Source of the DNA: Proteobacteria bacterium HN_bin10
GTDB taxonomy: Bacteria; Pseudomonadota; Alphaproteobacteria; Caulobacterales; Aquidulcibacteraceae
Length of the DNA: 5,675 bases
NCBI GenBank assembly: GCA_002083515.1
Contig: LWDN01000031.1
Coordinates: 1 to 5,675, forward strand
Direction of reading: 5' to 3'
Shown: one piece after another, positions 1 through 4,679 of the stretch
How positions within the stretch are numbered: the first letter of the stretch is position 1
Layout: each line of letters opens with the position of its first letter
Made by a program: the position numbers and the translations under genes
Notes under the pieces: generated by a model
Database searches by the model: none
The model's input: the letters and a program-made list of their open reading frames with translations, nothing else
Told to the model about the DNA's origin: nothing

Positions 1-35
1 CCCCTAGAGGGGGAGGGGGTAAGGGGGTGGGGTGA
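1..35. repeat. GC-rich palindromic repeat, copy 1 (possibly cut by window edge)
   Basis: A short inverted repeat (CCCCT at 1-5, AGGGG at 8-12) is followed by purine-rich runs of G broken by single A or T bases, ending in GGGGTGATG. The layout matches the right half of the copies near 757 and 2379: a C-run, a short centre, a G-run, then an A-containing G-rich arm. Repeats of this kind are scattered between genes in many alphaproteobacterial genomes. The left arm may lie outside the window. Membership is judged by eye and the copy is diverged. Confidence 0.5.
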
Positions 36-44
36 TGTACAGGA

Positions 45-65
45 CCACCCCTTGAACAGGGGTGG
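45..65. repeat. Perfect 8-bp hairpin upstream of the nuclease fragment
   Basis: CCACCCCT (45-52) and AGGGGTGG (58-65) are exact reverse complements around a 5-base loop, TGAAC. The right arm includes GAACAGGGGT (54-63), which recurs exactly at 97-106 just before the likely start codon of the downstream gene. No T-run follows, so it is not a standard intrinsic terminator. It could be a regulatory hairpin, an operator, or part of the adjacent repeat. Confidence 0.45.
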
Positions 66-100
66 ATTTGGAACGCACAACCGCCAACAATGCGCCGAAC

Positions 101-105
101 AGGGG
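101..105 (+). promoter_or_regulatory. Ribosome binding site favouring the GTG start at 114
   Basis: AGGGG lies 8 bases before a GTG at 114-116. The ATG at 90 in the same frame has no comparable purine run at the right distance, and the eight residues it would add do not look like the family. The GTG start gives an N-terminus beginning at the predicted helix with VQDFINSV, so it is preferred. Confidence 0.45.
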
Positions 106-113
106 TAGCTGGC

Positions 114-563
114 GTGGCGATCGTTCAAGACTTCATCAATTCGGTCATCGCGACCCACAAGAAAGGCGGCGCCACCGAGCACTCCTACCGCCCTGCCCTC
201 CAGAAGCTCTTCGATGCGCTTGACCCCCAGGTCTCGGCTCTAAACGAGCCGAAGCGAGAGAAAGTCGGCGCCCCCGATTTTTCGATCAGCCGGAAGGACA
301 TCGTTATCGGCCATTGCGAGGCGAAGGACATCCCCGTCGACCTCAAGGCGATGAAGGACGCCAACGCCGCGCAGAAGAAGCGCTACGTCGGCGGTCTTCA
401 GAACCTCCTCTACACCAATTGCCTCGAATGGCTTTGGTACCGCGACGGCGAACTGAAGCACGAAGTGCGCATCGCCGACTTCTTGATGGGCATTCAGCCC
501 ACGCCGGCAAAGTTCGGGGCGCTCGAAGCGCGCAGTCTGGATCAACAAGCAGCAGCGCTTTGA
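114..563 (+). CDS. N-terminal nuclease fragment of a type ISP restriction-modification enzyme
   Basis: This 150-residue frame (158 if it starts at the ATG at 90) resembles the N-terminus of type ISP enzymes. In those single-chain proteins a PD-(D/E)XK nuclease is followed by a helicase, an N6-adenine methyltransferase and a target-recognition region. The nuclease signature is visible: GAPDF, with the Asp codon at 276-278, then CEAKD, with Glu at 318-320 and Lys at 324-326. Next comes a family-like stretch with KKRYVGGLQNLLYTN and LEWLWYRDGEL. Similarity fades near GALEARS and the frame ends in an unrelated tail, where family members of roughly 1,000 residues or more would enter the helicase. 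All motor and methylation functions are therefore missing. Whether the 150-residue nuclease domain is still made, or is only debris of a deleted gene, cannot be told from the sequence. Without the partner domains it could not work as a normal restriction enzyme. Confidence 0.7.
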   Translation: MAIVQDFINSVIATHKKGGATEHSYRPALQKLFDALDPQVSALNEPKREKVGAPDFSISRKDIVIGHCEAKDIPVDLKAMKDANAAQKKRYVGGLQNLLYTNCLEWLWYRDGELKHEVRIADFLMGIQPTPAKFGALEARSLDQQAAAL

Positions 564-837
564 GAACGCGCCTGCGATCTCCTGGGGCTTCTATATCGGC
601 GGCTGCCAGCCCGCGCAGAAATGGCAGAAGGACCGCAAGGGCCGCACGCTCGACTACGAGGACGTGCAACACTATCAGCGCATCCTCAAAATCATCGCCG
701 AAACCGACCGCATCACGAAGACAATCGAGATGCCGCTCGACGCCCCCTCGCCCGAACCCTCTCCCCCTCGCGGGGGCGCAACTCGGATTGTCGGAGGCGA
801 CGCTTCCCAAGGTCCACCGTTTTTCATAAGGCTCTGA
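535..837 (+). pseudogene. C-terminal remnant of the same type ISP restriction-modification gene
   Basis: Reading from GTC at 535 in the frame one base ahead of the upstream fragment gives VWINKQQRFENAP, GFYIGGCQPAQKW, KDRKGRTLDYEDVQHYQ and IIAETDRI. This order of motifs is characteristic of the extreme C-terminus of type ISP and related adenine methyltransferase-helicase enzymes (FYIGGYQ-like, KWLKDRKGR-like, HYQ). It follows the N-terminal fragment directly, so an internal deletion of most of the gene, with a frame change, joined the two ends near 515-535. After IEMPLDAP the frame runs through a palindromic repeat (757-776) and continues to TGA at 835-837, so its last 30 or so residues are probably not native. 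No start codon or ribosome binding site of its own is evident. It ends 34 bases before the TIR-kinase gene. Assignment to the family is confident; the exact breakpoint is not. Confidence 0.75.
757..776. repeat. GC-rich palindromic repeat, copy 2
   Basis: The sequence holds CCCTCT followed by CCCCC, TCGC and GGGGG. The 14-base core CCCCCTCGCGGGGG (763-776) is identical to the core at 2381-2394. Here the left arm (CCCTCT) is kept, while the expected AGAGGG right arm is replaced by CGCAAC. The copy lies inside the trailing frame of the restriction-enzyme remnant, so it either inserted there or marks the edge of the rearranged segment. Confidence 0.65.
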
Positions 838-871
838 GCGTCACCTTCCGCGCGGATAGGGTCGCACGCAG

Positions 872-2311
872 ATGCATGAGCACTCGATTTTCATTGGCTA
901 CCGACGCGACGACACTGGCCACGCCGCCGACCGGATTTATGACCGCCTCGTTCAGGCATACGGGTCGACGGCAATTTTCATGGATGTTGAGACGATGCCG
1001 GTCGGTCAGGACTTCGGCGCTCACATTCGCGAGGTCCTATCGCGATGCTACGCTTTTCTGGCGGTCATTGGTCCTAGCTGGGTCGAGCATCGAGGCAGCG
1101 ACGGTCAGCGAAGCCTCGATAAGCCGGATGACTGGGTTCGTATTGAAATAGAGACAGCTCTTCAAGCGGGGCTTCACGTGATCCCCGTGTTGATCGACCA
1201 AACCAATATGCCGCGACCGAGGCACCTTCCCTCATCGCTTCACGCATTACCCTCGCTCAATGCCGCGCGTATTCGGCGCGGACCGGATTTCTCGAAAGAC
1301 GTGGAGGGCTTACTTGATGCGCTGAATGAAAGCGCCAGGAGCAAACAAGTTAGCGAGCAAGCGGCTCGTGAATGGGAAAGAGTCAGGATGGGGGCGAGTA
1401 TCCCAGAACTTCTGACGTTCATCCGGACCTACCCTACAAGCTCGCATTCCAGCGATGCCAGCTCCTTGATTGCGGAAATAGTGGAAGAAGCGCGGCGCAA
1501 CGCGGCGAAGAGTGTCGCCGAATGGCGTGACCAGTCTCGCGAAATCCAGTTTGAGCGGGGGAGCGAAAAGACGGCGACCTTGGAGGACGCGCTCTTCCGG
1601 GCGAACGAAGCCAGCCGCGCAAAGAGTACCTTCTTGGCAAATATGAGCCACGAATTGCGCACTCCGATAAACGCGGTGATCGGTTTTTCCGAAATCATGG
1701 CGAAGGAGCTTTTTGGCCCGCTCGCCAATCCCCAGTACAAACAGTACTCGATCGACATCTTTGATAGCGCCAACCATCTGCTTGATCTGATCAATGACAT
1801 TCTCGACATGGCAAAGCTCGAGACGGGAAAATACAGTTTGTCGGCGCGTCCGTTCGAACTTGCCGTGGCGATCGAGCAGGCTGTGCGCTTGACGAGACGA
1901 AAGGCAGAAGAAAAAAACTTGTCAATCACGGTCGACTCTGAAGATCTCGGCGAGATCGAAGCGGATCAACGAGCGGTCAAACAGATTCTGCTCAACCTTC
2001 TCTCTAACGCCGTGAAGTTCACCGATCGTGGAGGAATAATGGTTCACGCTCGTGGCACCGCGACAGACGTGACTTTGCGTGTGGTTGATACGGGTCGCGG
2101 CATTGCGGCGGAGCACCTTCCGCGATTGGCACGCCCCTTTGAGCAGGTCGAAAGGGAGCTAGCGAGCACGAGCGCGGGGACAGGGTTGGGTCTGGCGCTC
2201 ACAAAGTCATTGACCGAAATGCACGCTGGCAAGCTCAACATTCAGAGCGAAGTAGGCCGGGGAACAATCGTAACAGTTACGCTACCGCGAAAATTTGGCG
2301 GCAAATCATAA
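872..2311 (+). CDS. TIR domain-histidine kinase fusion protein
   Basis: This is a 479-residue protein without signal peptide or membrane segment. Residues 5-152 form a TIR domain: strand A HSIFIGYRRDD, BB-loop region DVETMPVGQDF, then PDDWVRIEIETAL with Glu92 at the position of the catalytic glutamate of NAD-cleaving TIR domains such as SARM1, then HVIPVLID. Residues 155-240 are a charged helical linker with a W-x(n)-FIRTYPTSSHSSDA motif. Residues 250-317 are a HisKA dimerisation domain with phospho-acceptor His260 in MSHELRTP and a PleC/DivJ-like ending (HLLDLINDILDMAKLE). Residues 363-473 are the HATPase domain: N-box LLNLLSNAVKFT (Asn375, Asn379), G1 DTGRG (406-410), F-box Phe423, G2 GTGLGL (436-441). 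All kinase motifs look intact, so ATP binding and His autophosphorylation are predicted. No response regulator is adjacent. AGGG (858-861) precedes the ATG by 10 bases. Two roles are possible by inference: TIR as the input or oligomerising module of a cytoplasmic kinase, or kinase as controller of a TIR NADase effector. A hand-counted line (1861-1920) has 32 G+C in 60, against 48 in 60 at 3301-3360. Confidence 0.9.
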   Translation: MHEHSIFIGYRRDDTGHAADRIYDRLVQAYGSTAIFMDVETMPVGQDFGAHIREVLSRCYAFLAVIGPSWVEHRGSDGQRSLDKPDDWVRIEIETALQAGLHVIPVLIDQTNMPRPRHLPSSLHALPSLNAARIRRGPDFSKDVEGLLDALNESARSKQVSEQAAREWERVRMGASIPELLTFIRTYPTSSHSSDASSLIAEIVEEARRNAAKSVAEWRDQSREIQFERGSEKTATLEDALFRANEASRAKSTFLANMSHELRTPINAVIGFSEIMAKELFGPLANPQYKQYSIDIFDSANHLLDLINDILDMAKLETGKYSLSARPFELAVAIEQAVRLTRRKAEEKNLSITVDSEDLGEIEADQRAVKQILLNLLSNAVKFTDRGGIMVHARGTATDVTLRVVDTGRGIAAEHLPRLARPFEQVERELASTSAGTGLGLALTKSLTEMHAGKLNIQSEVGRGTIVTVTLPRKFGGKS

Positions 2312-2378
2312 CGCGGACCACGCTCGAACAAATTGCACCAAAGGGCGTTACCTGAAAATTTCTGACTCACTATCACTA

Positions 2379-2401
2379 CCCCCCCTCGCGGGGGAGAGGG
2401 G
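2379..2401. repeat. GC-rich palindromic repeat, copy 3
   Basis: The core CCCCCTCGCGGGGG (2381-2394) is identical to copy 2, and the right arm AGAGGGG is kept. The stem is CCCCC against GGGGG with a TCGC loop. It sits between the stop of the TIR-kinase gene and the convergent 3' end of the minus-strand gene, and could act as a transcript-end hairpin for both, although no T-run follows in either direction. Related G/C-rich sequence (CCCTACCCCACCCTG, 2411-2425) continues into the last codons of the minus-strand gene. Confidence 0.65.
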
Positions 2402-2412
2402 ACGGCGTAGCC

Positions 2413-2988
2413 CTACCCCACCCTGCGCCACGCCATGATCCAGTTCTGCGCCCAGGTGGCGCCGCCGTCGCGCGAGGCGCCTTGGCGCCAGCGGCAGCTC
2501 ACTGGCGTGATCAGGTCCCAAATGCCGGCGTACTTCACCGGCTGGCCGTCCTCCTCGGCGTCGGTGACGAAAATGCCGGCGCCATTCTCGAAACTGCCGA
2601 GCTGACCGGGCACGGCCATCACGCCCGAGCGCGCATTGACCCAATGGTCCGACCAGACGCGGCGCTCGACATCGAGCAGGCGCAGACCCATGCCGGAGAA
2701 ATTGCGCGCCGGAATGCGCAATTCCTCGACGCTGCAAATGCCGCCGAGGATGCCATAGACGCTGGCCTCGCCCTCATAGGCGAGCCAGGCGCCGTCGACG
2801 ATCGAACGATGCTGGATGCGCCATTCGCCAGTGAGGAAATCGAAATCGCCGGGCCGGCCGGGCGTCGGCGTTGTGGGCAGCGGCGGAAACGGATCGAAAT
2901 GCGGCGCCGCGCTCATGGCTGCAACCGTTGCACAAGCCGGCAATAGGGCCGCGCCGGCGGCGACGATGCTGCGTCTAACTCGGTCCAT
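2413..2988 (-). CDS. Putative exported FDFLTGEW-motif protein (DUF1579-like)
   Basis: This is a 191-residue protein of unknown function. A basic start (MDRVRRS) leads into a short hydrophobic Ala-rich segment. LPAC at 16-19 is a possible lipobox with Cys19 as lipid-attachment site; cleavage by signal peptidase I after the AMSA region is an alternative. A Pro-rich spacer (31-46) leads to the globular part, which opens with FDFLTGEW (49-56), followed by YEGEASVYGILGG, VWSDHWVNA, IWDLITP and WAQNWIMAWRRV. FDF-x-x-GEW openings followed by GxxxGG and repeated Trp are typical of DUF1579-like, possibly lipocalin-type beta-barrel proteins of the envelope, but no reaction can be assigned. A purine-rich ribosome site, GAGGGGAG (complement of 2998-3005), is well placed before the ATG. 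The gene is divergent from the WYL regulator, with the shared palindrome upstream, so it is a plausible target of that regulator. Its last codons merge into repeat-like sequence. Confidence 0.75.
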   Translation of the reverse strand: MDRVRRSIVAAGAALLPACATVAAMSAAPHFDPFPPLPTTPTPGRPGDFDFLTGEWRIQHRSIVDGAWLAYEGEASVYGILGGICSVEELRIPARNFSGMGLRLLDVERRVWSDHWVNARSGVMAVPGQLGSFENGAGIFVTDAEEDGQPVKYAGIWDLITPVSCRWRQGASRDGGATWAQNWIMAWRRVG

Positions 2989-3039
2989 CCCATGTCACTC
3001 CCCTCGCGAAACCAAAGCGCGGCGCGGAGCCTAATCGCT

Positions 3040-3064
3040 AAACCTGCCACCTGATGTCAGGTTT
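3040..3064. promoter_or_regulatory. Candidate operator for the YafY-type regulator
   Basis: AAACCTGCCA (3040-3049) and TGTCAGGTTT (3055-3064) are inverted repeats that match at 9 of 10 positions around a 5-base spacer. A shorter overlapping palindrome, ACCTGA-TG-TCAGGT (3049-3062), is exact. The site lies 18 bases before the regulator start and about 50 bases before the divergent gene, as expected for a dimeric repressor controlling both. That the adjacent regulator binds it is inferred from position and symmetry only. Confidence 0.6.
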
Positions 3065-3082
3065 TCATGCTAAGCCGACAAA

Positions 3083-4063
3083 ATGCGCGCCAGCCGCCTG
3101 CTTTCGATCCTGATCCTTTTGCAGATGCGCGGGCGCCTGAGCGCCGAGGCGCTGGCGGGCGAGTTCGAGGTCTCGGTGCGCACCATCTATCGCGACGTCG
3201 ATCAGCTGAGCGCCGCCGGCGTGCCGATCTATGCCGAGCGCGGCCGCGCCGGCGGCTTTCAATTGCTCGACGGCTACCGCACCAAGCTCACCGGCTTCAC
3301 CGCGCAGGAGGCCGACGCGCTGCTGCTCTCCGGCGCGGGCGCGGCGGCGCAGGATTTGGGACTGGGCGGCGACCTCGCCGCGGCGCAACTCAAACTGCTC
3401 GCCAGCCTGCCGCCGGACTCCGGCGCCAGCGCCGAGCGCGTATCGGCGCGCTTTCATCTCGATCCGGTGAATTGGTACACGCGCGCCGATGCGTCGGAGA
3501 CGCTGAAGCCGCTCGCCGCGGCGGTGTGGAACGAACGTCGCGTGCGCGTGCGCTACGAAAGCTGGAAAGATGTGGTTGAGCGCACGCTCGATCCGCTCGG
3601 CCTCGTGCTGAAGGGCGGAATCTGGTATCTGGTGGCGAACGTCAAAGGCGCGCCGCGCACCTATCGCGTCTCCAACATCCGCGAACTGCACGTGCTCGAT
3701 GCGCGCTTCACCCGCCCGCGCCGCTTCAATCTCGCGCGCTATTGGAAAGACTGGTCGAAAGATTTCGAAGCGCGGCTGCTGACCGGCCACGCCGTGATCG
3801 AGGTCTCGCCCGCCGGCCGGCGCATCCTGCGCGACACCAACGCCGCCGCGCACGAGGCGCTGGCGCGCGATTCAGTCGCCTGCAAGCCGGAGGGCTGGGT
3901 GCGCGCGACGGTTCCAGTCGAATCCCTCGATCTCGCTAAATTGCAGCTGCTGCGCCTGGGGGCCGAGGTGAAAGTGCTCGGCCCGCCGCCGCTGCGCGCC
4001 GCGCTCGCCGCCGAAGCGCGCAAGGTCGCCGCGCTCTATGCGCGGAGGCGCGCGCGGCCGTAG
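3083..4063 (+). CDS. YafY-type HTH-WYL transcriptional regulator
   Basis: This 326-residue cytoplasmic DNA-binding protein is predicted to repress or activate nearby genes in response to an unknown ligand. The N-terminal winged helix-turn-helix (about 1-60) reads RLLSILILLQMRGRLS, then recognition-helix region VSVRTIYRDVDQLSAAGVP and the wing ERGRAGGFQL, typical of DeoR/YafY HTH_11 domains. A linker with LTGFTAQEADALLLSG follows. The WYL domain (about 140-230) contains the literal Trp-Tyr-Leu at 181-183 in GGIWYLVA and the usual arginines in RTYRVSNIREL. The C-terminal WCX-like extension covers about 235-320. The length is normal for the family. The start codon follows a weak ribosome site; a nearby ATG at 3067 is out of frame. 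WYL domains bind small molecules or nucleic acids, but nothing here shows the ligand. The divergent DUF1579-like gene and the palindrome between them suggest local control and autoregulation. Confidence 0.9.
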   Translation: MRASRLLSILILLQMRGRLSAEALAGEFEVSVRTIYRDVDQLSAAGVPIYAERGRAGGFQLLDGYRTKLTGFTAQEADALLLSGAGAAAQDLGLGGDLAAAQLKLLASLPPDSGASAERVSARFHLDPVNWYTRADASETLKPLAAAVWNERRVRVRYESWKDVVERTLDPLGLVLKGGIWYLVANVKGAPRTYRVSNIRELHVLDARFTRPRRFNLARYWKDWSKDFEARLLTGHAVIEVSPAGRRILRDTNAAAHEALARDSVACKPEGWVRATVPVESLDLAKLQLLRLGAEVKVLGPPPLRAALAAEARKVAALYARRRARP

Positions 4064-4101
4064 ACTGGCGAACGGGACCCACTTCATGGTAAGCTCAATC
4101 G

Positions 4102-4344
4102 ATGCAAGCAAATCCGACATCCCAGCTTGATTGGTCCAAGTGCCCCGCCGTGGAGAGCATCCCAGGCAAGGTTGGCGGCGCCTGGGTGTTTACCGGCACG
4201 CGAACGCCGGCGGCGGTGATCTTCGAAAATCTGGAAGACGGCCTGACGATCGATGAGGTGGTGGAGCAGTTTCCGGTAACGCGCGATCAAGTCCAGGCTG
4301 TTCTGGAATTCGCGGCGCGAAGTCTGGACCCACCCGTCGCCTAA
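4102..4344 (+). CDS. DUF433 family putative antitoxin
   Basis: This 80-residue protein matches the DUF433 layout: GGAWVFTGTRTPAAVIFENLEDG (around 27-49), then TIDEVVEQFPVTRDQVQAVLEFAAR, a small winged-helix-like fold. DUF433 proteins are commonly encoded directly before PIN-like DUF5615 proteins and are proposed to be antitoxins that bind the toxin and the promoter. Here the stop TAA overlaps the ATG of such a gene by one base (TAATG), indicating translational coupling. GGTAAG about 8 bases upstream may serve as the ribosome site; an ATG at 4086 is out of frame. It begins 38 bases after the WYL regulator on the same strand and could share its transcript, though no separate promoter or terminator is obvious. 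Confidence 0.85.
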   Translation: MQANPTSQLDWSKCPAVESIPGKVGGAWVFTGTRTPAAVIFENLEDGLTIDEVVEQFPVTRDQVQAVLEFAARSLDPPVA

Positions 4345-4661
4345 TGCGCGTTTTGTTCGACAATGGAACGCCACGTGGGGTCGCCACCGGCTTGACGGGC
4401 CATAGTGTCGAGGAAGCGCGCGCTCGCGGCTGGGACATGCTCAAGAACGGAGAATTGTTGGAGGCCGCGGAAGCCGCCGGCTTCGACGTGATCGTAACGA
4501 CAGATCGCAATATCCGGCATCAACAAAACCTTGCTGGGCGGAGGCTCGCCATTGTCATTCTGAGCAAAGCGCGCTGGAAACTGATCAAGCTGAAGCTTGC
4601 AACGATCGAGTCCGCAGTTTCCGGAGCAACGCCAGGAAGTTTCGTCGAGATCGAAGTCTGA
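4344..4661 (+). CDS. DUF5615 PIN-like putative toxin
   Basis: This 105-residue protein belongs to the DUF5615 (Mut7-C/PIN-like) group. It begins MRVLFDNGTPRG, with Asp6 matching the first metal-binding acid of PIN folds. GWDMLKNGELLEAAEAAGFDVIVTTDRNI follows, carrying Glu37 and Asp54, then HQQNLAGRR and AIVILSKARW. PIN-domain proteins of VapC-like toxins cut RNA using a cluster of acidic residues with Mg2+. The D-N-G-T-P form differs from the D-E-N-L-P form of many relatives; from memory it is a recognised variant rather than a sign of decay. The gene is coupled to the DUF433 gene by a one-base overlap, and its stop lies 18 bases from the convergent end of alanine dehydrogenase. Toxicity and RNase activity are inferred from the family. 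Confidence 0.85.
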   Translation: MRVLFDNGTPRGVATGLTGHSVEEARARGWDMLKNGELLEAAEAAGFDVIVTTDRNIRHQQNLAGRRLAIVILSKARWKLIKLKLATIESAVSGATPGSFVEIEV

Positions 4662-4679
4662 CGCCGGCGCCGCGAGCCG

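Noticed and set aside
343..810. Minus-strand frame of 155 codons over the same remnant
   Set aside because: It is antisense to the recognised family motifs, has no domain signature, and has an Arg-rich composition typical of shadow frames.
314..829. Plus-strand frame of 171 codons over the restriction-enzyme remnant
   Set aside because: The translation is Arg/Ser-rich and low in complexity, while the other two plus-strand frames carry recognisable type ISP enzyme motifs over the same DNA.
1310..1929. Overlapping minus-strand frames within the TIR-kinase gene
   Set aside because: They are antisense to the linker and HisKA/HATPase domains, whose motifs are unambiguous on the plus strand. No ribosome sites or family features are seen.
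757..2401. The palindromic repeats as a CRISPR array or insertion-sequence ends
   Set aside because: There are only three diverged copies with irregular spacing of 0.7 to 1.6 kb, no spacers, and no transposase or target-site duplication.
2482..2946. Plus-strand frame opposite the DUF1579-like gene
   Set aside because: The minus strand has a signal-like N-terminus, a good ribosome site and the FDFLTGEW motif. The plus frame has none of these.
3065..3853. Long minus-strand open frame (262 codons) opposite the WYL regulator
   Set aside because: It is rich in Arg, Ala, Gly and Glu with no family motifs, and lies wholly antisense to a clearly recognisable HTH-WYL gene. It is an expected by-product of very high third-position GC.
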